Shown one piece after another: positions 1 to 10,284 of a stretch of 64,000 bases of DNA. The notes beneath the pieces are model-generated. The model did no database searches, was not told where the DNA came from, and was given only the letters and a program-made list of their open reading frames with translations. This DNA is from Siphonodentalium dalli (taxonomy: Eukaryota; Mollusca; Scaphopoda; Gadilida; Siphonodentaliidae). Where the stretch lies: assembly GCA_032622095.1 (NCBI GenBank), contig CP136066.1, positions 100,213,319-100,277,318 of the forward strand, in the 5' to 3' direction. The position numbers and the translations under genes were made by a program. Numbering within the stretch: the first letter of the stretch is position 1; each line of letters starts with the position of its first letter.

Positions 1-411
1 GGATATGAGAGAAAAAACTAGATGCGTCACGACCCCAGAAAGAATTTTCAGGCGGGAGATAGCAACTAAATACCACGAACGATCTGTCTAACTTTGTGTG
101 TGAACAAAATACCCAAGACCCCCTCAAAGGACGTATCAATAACAGAGATGAGGAATTCATCAAGTAAATCACATTTAACCAACAACCTTCGGGGCGTTTT
201 TATGCACACGTGACCTATTATTACCGTACCACTGATAACCATAATCATCTGTTTCGATTGACTCGCCCGGTATCAAATGAGATTCATTGATGCATAAAAT
301 GTCACACCCAGAATGAGAAACAATTGTTGAACGTAGTTTATTGTTATTTGATGTCCATCCACAAACGTTGAGTTGGCCGATGGTAATTTGCCCCGATGGG
401 CCGGAAATGTC
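1..411 (-). pseudogene. LINE ORF2 start (AP-endonuclease domain), broken and cut by window edge
   Basis: This is the 5' end of ORF2 of a CR1/L2-type non-LTR retrotransposon. The encoded N-terminus contains motifs typical of the apurinic-endonuclease domain: GQLNVCGW near 380-360, CDILCINESHL near 303-271 and LPPENSFWGRDA near 58-23. The domain normally nicks target DNA for target-primed reverse transcription. The reading frame is broken: the first block ends in a stop near 178, the second (with SVIDTSFEGVLGI) lies in another frame, and the third in yet another, so at least two frameshifts are present. The reverse transcriptase would lie to the left of the window. ORF2 begins in the same frame as ORF1, directly after its TAG stop. 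The superfamily call rests on the endonuclease motifs and on ORF1 type; the clade within CR1/L2/Jockey is uncertain. Confidence 0.75.
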
Positions 412-1311
412 CTAGTCTCCTTCCGCTGTCTCCGTGGTTCCTCTTCTTCCATCGTCACGTTTCATGATGCGCCCGTTGGCAGTCACCCGATAGCCGTCTC
501 CGCCAGGAATCGGTTTCAGCAGTGTCCGCGCGTTGAGCTCCAAAATGCGCTCAGTTTGGCTTTTGCTTGATCGAATATTCACTGAACTGAACTGGGTATT
601 GTCCTTAAGTGCACTTTTACTGCGAAGTACGCGTTTCTTCTCGTCAATAGAGCGAACACTATATTTCACTACACCTGGTCTGTTCGACTGCCTGCTGACC
701 AATCTTTCAGCCGCTGTGACCTCGATATCTGAGCACGACTCACCGAGTAAAGAAACAATCGTCTTTGCCTTTGTCAAGATATCTGCGTCCGTGCTCGAGC
801 CATCGTCATACGGCAGATTTATCACGATTACCGTAAGCTCCAATTGATTGAGAGGATTAACGGGTGTCACTGCATAATTTGGGTCATCTACACGCGTGGT
901 CTGTTGCAAATGGTTGACCTCAATTGCCCTGACTCGATCAATGGTGGCTTTCAGCTCATCTGATAACTTAGTGCATTTCGCGTCCTGTCTACCACATTCT
1001 ATTTCTCTATCCTGCTTCATGGCTTTCATCTTAGTTTTGAAATTTTCAATCAAGTCCCTTTTCAGGTTATCGATCTTGCTCTCGAACATCCGTCGCATAG
1101 AAAGTTGGCCCTTTTCCAGGTCATGCATACCTTTAACGACTGCTTGCAATTCACCCACAACTGTTGCGTCTTTCTGTTCCGCCATTTTAGCTTGCTTGTC
1201 ACCTGGCTTCGGGGTATCCCCGTCCGAATTACGCGGTCTTTTCTCGGGTTCAGAACCTTTTGGCATCATGAATTTCACATCAAATCGAATAACTAAATGT
1301 TTAACACACAC
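412..1311 (-). CDS. LINE ORF1 protein (CR1/L2-like), intact
   Basis: The frame is open for 299 codons. The likely start is the second of two adjacent ATGs (codon 16, position 1266), which gives a 284-residue protein beginning MPKGSEPEKRPRNSDGD. The N-terminal part is charged and Lys/Glu-rich. Residues about 45-125 look like a coiled coil (ELQAVVKGMHDLEKGQLSM onward), as expected for trimerising ORF1 proteins. A region with LTVIVINLPYDDG followed by a basic C-terminus (SVRSIDEKKRVLRSKSALK, then RTLLKPIPGGDGYRVTANG) resembles the RRM-like and C-terminal RNA-binding part of LINE ORF1 proteins. It would bind the element RNA in the ribonucleoprotein. The stop at 414-412 is followed in the same frame by ORF2 with no spacer. 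No zinc knuckle is visible. Confidence 0.75.
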   Translation of the reverse strand: MCVKHLVIRFDVKFMMPKGSEPEKRPRNSDGDTPKPGDKQAKMAEQKDATVVGELQAVVKGMHDLEKGQLSMRRMFESKIDNLKRDLIENFKTKMKAMKQDREIECGRQDAKCTKLSDELKATIDRVRAIEVNHLQQTTRVDDPNYAVTPVNPLNQLELTVIVINLPYDDGSSTDADILTKAKTIVSLLGESCSDIEVTAAERLVSRQSNRPGVVKYSVRSIDEKKRVLRSKSALKDNTQFSSVNIRSSKSQTERILELNARTLLKPIPGGDGYRVTANGRIMKRDDGRRGTTETAEGD

Positions 1312-1837
1312 TGTTCACATTAAAATCCTTAACTCATTCACGATATGTGGTGAAAAACATAGTTTATTCTCCTCGATGTTTCCTGATATATCAGGGATTA
1401 TTGTATATATATATATCATAGAAAGAACCACTCAATTTTATTTAACTATAATTGAATGGTCACCTAATGTATTTGTTAAAATTGATATCTATTTATAGTT
1501 GATATGCTCTAATGTTGTGAACTTTTATATGGACTTGGGCTGAAAGAAGACTGAAGTTTACGAGGTGTGGGCTGGTCAGTCCGGTCGCAATGCATAGACA
1601 GTTGACAAAAGTCGTAAATAATAAATATTTAGAAGCACTCGTTTTATTAATAGTTGTCCCAGACGACGTTTTTCGCACGTAATACATGTAGCTCGGCATG
1701 CCGCGTGGAACAGCCTTAAACACACACAACCACGAATATTCCCAATCCCTGATCCACTTCTACGAAACGAAATTAATTCCGGTAAAAAGGTGCAATATAA
1801 TTGTTACAATGGTCTGTGCTCCAGGTATTCACCCACT

Positions 1838-1840
<3 letters not shown>
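1312..1840. other. AT-rich stretch without recognisable genes
   Basis: This lies upstream of the LINE ORF1 and probably includes its 5' UTR, whose 5' end cannot be placed. Short open frames here show no family motifs. Confidence 0.4.

Positions 1841-1872
<32 letters not shown>
1841..1872. repeat. (TA)n microsatellite
   Basis: Sixteen TA dinucleotides in a row, directly left of the GC-rich tandem array. A second, shorter TA run lies at its right end near 2870-2881. Confidence 0.95.
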
Positions 1873-1873
<1 letters not shown>

Positions 1874-1913
1874 TAGCCGATGGGCCCGACGTTGTCCGGG
1901 CTATTCAAAAACC

Positions 1914-2795
1914 AAATTTCAAATCGATAGCTCTACCCGTTTCCGAGATCTGGTCTGCGCATGCGCGAAGCTGGCGTCGCACGGGCTCGGCGACCCGACA
2001 AAATTCGTATCCGGGGCAAGATACATTCACATACCAAATTTCAAGTCGATAGCTCTACCCGTTTCCGAGATCTGGTCTGCGCATGCGTGAAGCTGGCGTC
2101 GCACGGGCTCGGCGACCCGACAAAATTCGTATCCGGGGCAAGATACATTCACATACCAAATTTCAAGTCGATAGCTCCACCCGTTTCCGAGATCTCGTCT
2201 GCGCAATTTCAAGTCGATAGCTCCATCCGTTTCCGAGATCTCGCCTGCGCATGCGCGAAGCTGGCGTCGCACGGGCTGCGCGCACGGGCTCGGCGACCCG
2301 ATAAAATTCGTATCCGGGGCAAGATACATTCACATAGCAAATTTCAAGTCGATAGCTCCACCCGTTTCCGAGATCTCGTCTGCGCAATTTCAAGTCGATA
2401 GCTCCATCCGTTTCCGAGATCTCGCCTGCGCATGCGCGGAGCTGGCGTCGCACGGGCTGCGCGCACGGGCTCGGCGACCCGATAAAATTCGTATCCGGGG
2501 CAAGATACATTCACATAACAAATTTCAAGTCGATAGCTCCACCCGTTTCCGAGATCTCGTCTGCGCATGCGCGAAACTGGCGTCGTACGGGCTCGGCGAC
2601 CCGATACAATTCGCATCCGGGGCAAGATACATTCACATAGCAAATGTCAAGTCGATAGCTCCACCCGTTTCCGAGATTTCGTCTGCGCATGCGCTGCACG
2701 GGTATCGCACGGGCTCGCCAATACGACAACGACGACCGCCTGGTCAAACTACACACACGTACCAAGTTTCGTCCCGATCGGTCGAGAATCGTAGA
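1914..2795 (+). repeat. GC-rich tandem repeat array with higher-order 181-bp unit
   Basis: The anchor word gatagctc occurs at about 1926, 2048, 2170, 2216, 2351, 2397, 2532 and 2654, giving steps of 122, 122, 46, 135, 46, 135 and 122. The 46+135 pair forms a 181-bp higher-order unit present twice (2170-2531). Each full unit carries the words CCGTTTCCGAGATCT, TGCGCATGCGCGAAGCTGG and CCGGGGCAAGATACATTCAC. The array is much richer in G+C than its flanks. The open frames that run through it on both strands follow the repeat and are not genes. The right end runs into a tail like the 3' end of a non-LTR retrotransposon, so the units may be amplified 3' UTR sequence. Confidence 0.9.
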
Positions 2796-2881
2796 TTTGT
2801 ATAAATGACAAACAAACAGACAAACAGACAGAGGTCTTCAAAATATATATGAGATATGAATCGCAATATATATATATATAG
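2796..2881 (+). repeat. Non-LTR-like 3' tail after the tandem array
   Basis: The array is followed by a run of ACAAACAGACAAACAGACAG type and then AT-rich sequence ending in a TA microsatellite. Such CAGA/CAAA-rich tails followed by simple repeats are common at 3' ends of RTE-like elements in invertebrates. No coding part of such an element is present upstream, so the assignment is tentative. Confidence 0.4.
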
Positions 2882-4619
2882 TCCAGGTAGTTTTAGCTGT
2901 CTGTGGTCGTCGATGCATTGTGGGATATCACCTGACATAGAATTATCCAATCAAGAGATTTGATCGCGCTCATAAATTGACCGGTGTTGGGTTTACATGC
3001 ACACATTGAATTGTTCAGCGATGGAAAATCAGAGCAACGTTACCCATTTATATGAACGCCTTGAGCTAAGAAATGTAATCGTAGTTGCCATATCAAGTAT
3101 TAGGTGCCCACAAACATAATTATCTTATTCGCGAGAAAGAGGTGACTGACGTTACCGTTATGGCATTGGAGTCGTGTTAAAATAATTTATTGCTAGGTTT
3201 TGTAACATGCCCAACACGTATGCATATGTATAAATGTAGCCCATCTCCCAACAATTTACACACACACGTTTAAGCAAGACGAAATAAATATAATGTACAT
3301 GTAATGCGAACCCTGGTGGTGATTCAGGATCCTGGTGATTGGTCATTCGTGATTACCCGTTTCGTTATCTCCTCCTATATAAATGTCACGCCATTCCGTG
3401 AATATTTATGAATGATTATCGTTTAAGTGAACCGTTTGGTATCTGAAGTTTATTTCGACTTTTTCACAATTTGTGAGATATTTGGTACACTTCCCTGTTT
3501 ATAAATATTTTTGTTTCTTTTATATAATGCATTGTTATAATGGGTATCAAATACACATTGAAAATTTTCTGATTATTTTATTGTGAAATCTGTTTTTTTT
3601 ACCAAAAGTCAAATAGGTTCCTACTTTCAGTCTCACGTTTGGACTGAATCGCTATCAAGTCGACTTTGTGTGCTTGACTGTAAATATCAACAGATATTGT
3701 ACATGCAGGAAGTTTGCACCAGTTAGTTTAGACAATTCCGTCTCAAAGGGATGCATATGACATTTCCAGTAAATTGCATCTCTTCGATAGAAGTTAAGTT
3801 TGACAACCCCTTTTTAATCAAGAAAAAGAGATGGAACGTGTTTTGAAGGGATATATAGGTTATCGATAATTGTCTCTTATGAAATGTGTATATGAAGATG
3901 TTATCATAGTGACTAGGTCACGTGTCATATACTTATCAAATTTTATAATTAGAATGTCTAAACCATGAGCCACGATCATATGAAATGTTAAGGTTTCAAC
4001 ACGTGGAAAACAAATAACCAGATATTACGGAATGAATTATCATTGCTGTAATTGTTGTTTTCCATATATGTATATAATGCACCCCCCCCCCCACAACCTC
4101 GGATCATGTGGTGAGAAAAGGGAGTTGTTTGTCTCAACACTTGCACTAACAGTTTAGTGCTGAAGTTCTTAATCTCGTGGATTATATAATGGGCACATTC
4201 ATAACCCCGCCATTCTTGTCGAAATTAAAATTTACAGGAACTTACTGTTAAACGCACTTATATATGGAGATAACTGTATATCGACAAAACACATGTATAC
4301 AACTATACATATAGCGTATATGCGACAATGGCGTGGCGCCACACTTTGTCCAGGGCGATTGCGATTCATATAATATGTCCGTTATCATGGTTGTGCTAAC
4401 TCGGACATTTCAACGCCAGTCCGAGTTCAGTTCCACGTTAATATTTGAACGATTAATACCTTTACGTGAAATTGTGTACATAACAAATTCACCGTGCACA
4501 CAAATGGGGTCCACGTACGATTGTACCTGTTGACTACCGGCCACAGTGAATGATTGTATGATTGTGGAGTAAGCGCTGGCATTAAGCCATTATCAATTAT
4601 AAACCACCTGGTTTGCAAA
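2882..4619. other. Intergenic AT-rich sequence
   Basis: No coding signature is visible on either strand. A poly-C run of 11 lies at about 4081-4091. Short open frames here show no recognisable motif. Confidence 0.5.
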
Positions 4620-5365
4620 ATGAACAGAGGAAGGTAAAGTGGCAACATTTAAATGGGGGATTTAGTTTTAATTTTCAAGACAGGATTACTCAATATTTAC
4701 AAATCATAGAATAATATTTGATTTTTGAGACAATGCAATTTTTTTTAGATTGGGTGGGATACGAACCCCGGCCCGACGGCGAGCGCGCCTTGCGACTCAA
4801 AGTCAGACGTCAATACCACACGGCCACCGAAGCAACCCCAAAAAGGAAGCTCGAATGGCCGCTGTATTCCGACGTCGCACTTAGACAAAATTGCATTGTC
4901 TCAAAAATCAAATTTGCTTCTAAAAATAGGCACCTGGTGTGTTGTATAGTCCCAAGCATGTTCTAAGAGCAATGCTCGCCATGTTTCGGAGGCACAACAT
5001 ATATAACATTGCTGTTGTGCCGTACCTCCTATATACACATAGAATAATACTTCATGTCTTGTTTTAGCATATATCTAGCGACAACGCAAAGCAGATTTTT
5101 CATTTTATGTTTTGTTTTGTGACATTTGATGGAAATATTATAAACAATGATACACAATGGTGACCTACTTTTTAATAATGTCCAATAATATCCAACCTGC
5201 GATGAAAATCAAAATTACGCTTCGCGTTATCACTAGAAAAGTCTTCAAACTTTCCAAAAAGGTATGATGTGGTCAATAGCGCTTTGTAAGGTTTGATCAG
5301 CATTTTCTCAAAAATTAACACTGAATTCCCCATCCAAATGTTGCCACTTTACCTCCCTCTTAAAC
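4620..5365. mobile_element. Inverted-repeat element of about 745 bp (MITE-like)
   Basis: About 54 bases at 4628-4681 match the reverse complement of 5304-5360 with roughly 85% identity. The shared core includes GGTAAAGTGGCAACATTT. The arms enclose about 620 bp with no open frame of note except the tRNA-like insertion at 4716-4913. Target duplications could not be identified, so the outer boundaries are approximate. Confidence 0.55.
4716..4913 (-). mobile_element. 198-bp element: tRNA-like core between perfect 27-bp inverted repeats
   Basis: Bases 4716-4742 are the exact reverse complement of 4887-4913 (27 of 27), beginning ATTTGATTTTTGAGACAATG. Between them, on the minus strand, lies a tRNA-like sequence: TGGCCGTGTGG resembles a pol III A box, and GGGTTCGTATCCC near 4758-4770 is a near-consensus B box. 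The D-arm-like part and the extra bases before the B box resemble a class II (Leu/Ser-type) tRNA, but a T stem of only about three pairs and a mismatched anticodon stem argue against a working tRNA gene. SINE heads look like this, but SINEs lack terminal inverted repeats, so the architecture is unusual. No target duplication was found. Confidence 0.7.
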
Positions 5366-6817
5366 ATTTTGGTTGGTTGAATTACAATGTAAATAAGCAC
5401 ATCCTGTTTCGTTGGATATCCGGGCATTCGAGCATGAACACAATTTTTTTTAACTCGTCGGAAAGCTGGCTCGTGCGTTTATCCTGTCCACAAACTGTTT
5501 CCATACTCGAATCCCCGAATATCCTATTCCACAATGTATGTCTATTTCCTAATTGTATCCATAAATTCAAGATACTGATGCTCACACATTAGTCACCTCG
5601 ATTATGCATTTTATCTTCTGCAAATTAGGGATATAGTAACTAAAAACAATGTTAATTTGAGACTACATATACTTCACAGAAGACGAGGCCTAAGCAGAAT
5701 GAGGTCCCGTGGGATGAACATTGTGATGTTAGCTCACTCTATCACTAAATTCACACTCTGGTGACTTCACTCTGCAAATGTCAGACACTTCATTTTCAGA
5801 CTTGCTCGCTATTGTCTAAACACAGAGGAATACTAACGTTAGTAAGCAATGACAGGGAATATGCTTTGATTTGGACATACCCTCCCGATCTCTATATATC
5901 ACCGTATCTACGTCACTGATTGGCTATCGGCTGTAGCATTCTACCGGAATTGGGAGCCAGTACATTTGCCCGCGAAATTAAACTCGCCTCCGGGGACGCG
6001 CAGCAATCATATACCAAACAATGTTAGATGAATAACAATTTGCTTGATTCGTTCTGGTGATCACATATGTGGCCCTGCATTGATCATGTTAGTTTCACGT
6101 GATACAGCCTTCAGTGCACATGCTCCATCGCAACTTGTTGTATTCTCAGAACTGTTGATTCTACTACGCCTCTTATATTCGAGAACATGACTAACTCGAT
6201 TTGCGCCTGGTAAATTGTGACGTCCTAATACATGTATTGCCCCCAGCAGCACACCGACTGTAGGTCATATATAACTAATTCAATAGACATACGTTTATTT
6301 GAATTTGTGTAGGGAAACTAGCATTCGCATATTTAAGAAATCTGATTGCTGATTGGTGCATCATCTCTAAAGGAAAAAACTCCAAGCGGGGAAAGAAAAT
6401 CATACACTGCTGCAGATATGGGGATAATTTTTAGCACCAATAGACAGGAGAAGAGTCTGATAGTCTGAGTTGTGGAAGGGGACTGGACATTTTAGGCTGC
6501 TGGATATGTTGTGGCAATGCAAGGATTTAGTTTTGGTTTTGCTTTCAGTAAGTAGCTTATCTGGCGACAATTTGTATGAACAAGTAAATCATTTCTAAAC
6601 TGAAAGAGGAAGCATACTCTTAAAGTCAAATTTGATCCAATGCTATTCTGTATAGAAATGGGATATGTGTGACAACCACCAGGGAATATCACTGCAGCGT
6701 GAATGGTATATATGTGACTTTACCTGTTTCTCAGGGTATCAGATGTTCAAATGGCGCAAGCTTTCCAGTATTTCCTCAATGTTAAGGACATAACCTATAG
6801 ATATTGACAATGGCTGG
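5366..6817. other. Intergenic sequence
   Basis: No gene, RNA gene or clear repeat is visible. Open frames are short and have no family motifs. Confidence 0.5.
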
Positions 6818-7411
6818 CTGCCGACACAGGTACCACAGTAGCGATGGCACATTACGTGTGAAAATTTATTATGATGGAGTTTGGTGACAATTGTCGTCAT
6901 AATTACTGTGACAAAGCTAACCATATTGCACAATGAGTGGACTGCACCAATTAACCCATTGCGTTTCACCAAGTTTGATCTCTACTCATTACGTTTTGCT
7001 ACATTGTATTCTCTGCGATACACATGTATATGTTCCACGATGGATCGTCCAGAATTGTGTTTGACCGTGGCAATCCCTCATTCACTCACATAGTATGCAC
7101 ATAGTACGTTTTATTGATATGATCTCAATGCATTGTTATCAACTTATACTAAGTGCATGCGTATTAAGACAGTTCTGCAATTGCGTTTCATACTTTGCGA
7201 CGTTTGCTTGTTGAGTAAAGATCAACAGCGACAAGACATTCAGGTAGATAAATCCTTGAGATATCGACCGCGACGCTGGTAGAGCTAGATAGACGCATTG
7301 TGCGCATATGCAGAGGGCGACATGGCTAGCTATTGCATTGTAATTATGACGACCAATTGTCACCAAACTCCATCATAATAAAATGCTACTGTGGTACGTG
7401 TGTCCGCAGCT
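6818..7411. mobile_element. MITE-like element with long inverted repeats (about 590 bp)
   Basis: About 80-90 bases at 6818-6907 pair with 7335-7411 read in reverse complement. Shared words include TACCACAGTAG at the outer side and TTATTATGATGGAGTTTGG followed by TGACAATTG further in. The left arm has about 15 extra bases after TACCACAGTAG. The 430-bp loop has no coding content. Non-autonomous DNA transposons often have this structure; the superfamily is unknown because no target duplication could be read. Confidence 0.7.
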
Positions 7412-7753
7412 AATATTCCGAACACAGGCGCGATAGTACCCAAATATCTGAGCACTCATACATGCATTCTGGTATTGGTTTTGTACTTACGACATTTCCA
7501 CATTCTTAATGCATGTTCATGTTATGTGTTTTAACCTTTTCTTTACTAAATGGATGCTCTATGTTAGAAATGTATATATTGGAATGATATTTATCATTCG
7601 GCTGGAGGGATGTTCATGAATTCTAAGCTGATGGCAAACAGACTAGAAGACAATAGAAAAACAGGATTTATATTGATTGGTATGAAACGTTAAAAATATA
7701 AGTTAAACAAACCGCCAAATTTCGCGCTGCAGACATTTGGTAAAGAAATGGTT

Positions 7754-7854
7754 GTTGATTTGCTTGCGTTCCATAGAGTATATATGGTTGCAAGTAGGTC
7801 TGACATTTTGGATGGAACTGTTATACATACTCGATGGAATGCAACGAAATCAAC
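7754..7854. repeat. Foldback hairpin with about 31-bp arms
   Basis: Bases 7754-7784 pair with 7823-7854 with about five mismatches around a 38-base loop. The arm begins GTTGATTTGCTTGCGTTCCA. It is probably a small foldback element. Two short overlapping open frames through it are by-products. Confidence 0.6.
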
Positions 7855-8469
7855 ACCCATTACTCGTATTATCACTCAACCGAGTCCGCTGGCAGATCAA
7901 AAGAGCCAGCACCCATTTCAATGCTATTTCTCGTAGTTGTTTGGAAGTTGCGTCTACACAAAACTGGTCAGTAGGGGTTCGCGGGCGACGTCATGTGACG
8001 TAATTTCTACAAACCAACGCCCTGCATTTATGTTCCACAGAGCGAATGCATGTAGGATGTAAATATTGTTTATGGACGAGAAACCTCGATGATTGAATTT
8101 CTATACAAATAAGGATCAAACTTTATTCTTTAGGAGTAGCTTCTCACGCTTTATTTTGTCCAGTCTAAAGTCGTTCCACGCCGGGCGCGAGCGAGCGATT
8201 ATAACGGCCGTTTTCTAACGTCCGTAGCAGTTCAAAGCGCGCGATTTTTATGTTCACACCACAAGCGACCGACTCGCTGACCACGAGGCGATTATAGCAG
8301 TGATTTTATGCTTCGTTGAATTATCGCTTTGTTGCAAACCAGCGAGATAATTAGACGGCTCTCAAATAGGGTGTTTATACGACCGTATTTTTTTCTATTT
8401 GATGACGGCACACTGATTTGTCGCCGCGATAATGGAGGACTTTAGCGAGAGGCTAATAATCGAAGTACA

Positions 8470-8585
8470 ACGCCATGTGTGTCTGTATGGCACATGTGTG
8501 TGTGTCTGTATGAATGTGTGTGCCTGTATGACTGTATGTATGTATGTATGCCATGTGTGTATGTATGACTGTATGTCTCTATGAC
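8470..8585 (+). repeat. TG/TATG microsatellite cluster
   Basis: Imperfect runs of TGTG and TATG repeats with several interruptions, for example TGTATGTATGTATG near 8536-8549. Confidence 0.9.
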
Positions 8586-9236
8586 CAAATAATTAAACCA
8601 TTTATTTTTGTGATGTTTCGTGACTGAAATTCCACCTGAGATTACTATATTCAGTTTATTCCTTGTGTAGTGAAATCTGATATTCAATATTGACATTATT
8701 GTATTGTTATTATGTCTGTAATACTTTATCATTATAAGTACTTGCAAAAGTTATTATTAATATTTATACTATAAAGTTAAAATATACTTCAAATACTTCA
8801 CAATAGTTCATAACTATTTTCAGTATTTATTAGTAATATAATGCATAAATTAACTCAAATTCTATTCTTTAAATAATTTCAAAGTTATTAAAGTTCTAGT
8901 CAAATATTCAACCCTTCGGGAACCTCTTTGGTTAATTTTCACACTTTCAAGTTTTCAATATTCAAGTCGTAATTATATAAAAACTACAATTCACTCACCA
9001 TTGTCAATCTGCCGTTTTATGCACCATATCGTATTACATCGGTTTAACTATATATCATTCCATCCTATTTCCTCATTTCCATGTTTTAGGACATTTATTC
9101 AATCAAAAGTATTCGCGCAATTTTGCCTTTCGTCAAACTTGCGGGTGACGTCATCTCATGCATATTAATTAGCTGCGCCTTTGGTTTCTAATATGTCACC
9201 TGTTTTCTTAGTTACGGCAACGAAGTACACAACATC
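8586..9236. other. AT-rich intergenic sequence
   Basis: Strongly AT-rich, with no coding or repeat structure that could be supported. Confidence 0.5.
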
Positions 9237-10164
9237 TGTAGCGCGTGAACGCTCCACAAATGTGGTATACTTCCGTTGGTACTCCACATTGTGGTGTACG
9301 GGTTAAAAGCGCCTGCCCAACCGTCAAAAGAGGTTCCACAAATTATAACTAGATTAAAACTGAGCAACGGAAACACACAGAGAAATCACAGAGAAGTTGC
9401 ACAGCAAACAATAAGCGCCGCCCATTTATATTGGATGAAGGTAACTTAATGCAACTTCAGCCCAACTCAGCCGTAACGGGCTAGCAAAGAAATGTGACTT
9501 TTGATGGGACTTTTCGGAGTTTGTTGACATTTTCGCCGCGGTTGCTACCGCCTATTTTCGAGTCATGTCGTTCACTTCCATATTTATGGAATATGTTTAA
9601 TTAAAGTGGAATTCATAGTTTAATCATATATTAAACTCTTCCGAAGTTATAAATGAAGATTTAAGTGGTTGATAAAAGGCATTTTATTGCGGGAATCAAG
9701 TCAGTCGGAATCATTATTCATTCTGCACCACATCATCACCTACCTGTGTGATTTGAGTTGACATAATTTATCAGAATAAATATATAATCAATTACTCAAA
9801 TTGTGTGGACTATATTTACCATAACCTGAGATTACTTTGAGAATTACAACATGCAGTTTGTCTTCTCTAGCACGGAGTTACATCGACTAGCAGCATCATA
9901 ATTCATATACATTATTTATACAATATTATAAATAGTAGCTTTGAGTCATTTTGGCTAGCATTCATAAATATAGATTATTTATATCATACACATGATATGG
10001 CATAGCAATCTGACAGCATTCAAAGATATTTAGTCATATAGACTAGCGTTTAATGGGCATTGTCCATAAGCACACCGGAAGCATTATATCATTTATGTTA
10101 AAGTATTCCGATTATATGCGGCAATAAGGCGAAACTTAGTCAAGCCTACCCCTGCAGCGTTACA
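9237..10164 (+). mobile_element. Putative 5' LTR of Ty3/Gypsy element 1
   Basis: The right boundary is supported: GCAGCGTTACA is followed by a 4-base spacer and a primer binding site at 10169. The left boundary is inferred from TGTAGCGC at 9237, which nearly mirrors the reverse complement of the right end (TGTAACGC). The resulting 928-bp LTR contains AATAAATATATAATC near 9776, a possible polyadenylation or TATA-like region. No second LTR of this element was found in the window, so the left end cannot be confirmed. Confidence 0.45.
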
Positions 10165-10168
10165 AATT

Positions 10169-10181
10169 TGGTGGCAGCGGT
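10169..10181 (+). other. Primer binding site complementary to tRNA-Leu 3' end
   Basis: The sequence TGGTGGCAGCGGT is complementary to a tRNA 3' end reading ACCGCTGCCACCA, which is the 3' end (with CCA) of eukaryotic tRNA-Leu of the AAG/TAG type. It lies 4 bases after the LTR end, the usual place for minus-strand priming in LTR retrotransposons. Confidence 0.75.
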
Positions 10182-10284
10182 TTCCTGAACGACCTACACA
10201 TATATTAGCATTTACGGTGCAGCAATTACAAGGAAGCGAAATAGGGGCGATAAAGCGAGTCAGGTTGTTACGCGACAGTCAAGC

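Noticed and set aside
896-1498. 200-codon plus-strand frame
   Set aside because: Antisense shadow of LINE ORF1 extended into AT-rich sequence.
1914-2795. Regular repeats that might suggest a CRISPR array or a repeat protein
   Set aside because: Units are 122-135 bp with no short repeat-spacer pattern, the genome is eukaryotic, and open frames appear on both strands because the repeat lacks stops rather than because it is coding.
4746-4840. Functional tRNA gene on the minus strand
   Set aside because: The A box has a mismatch, the T stem has about three pairs and the anticodon stem is mismatched; it is better described as tRNA-like.
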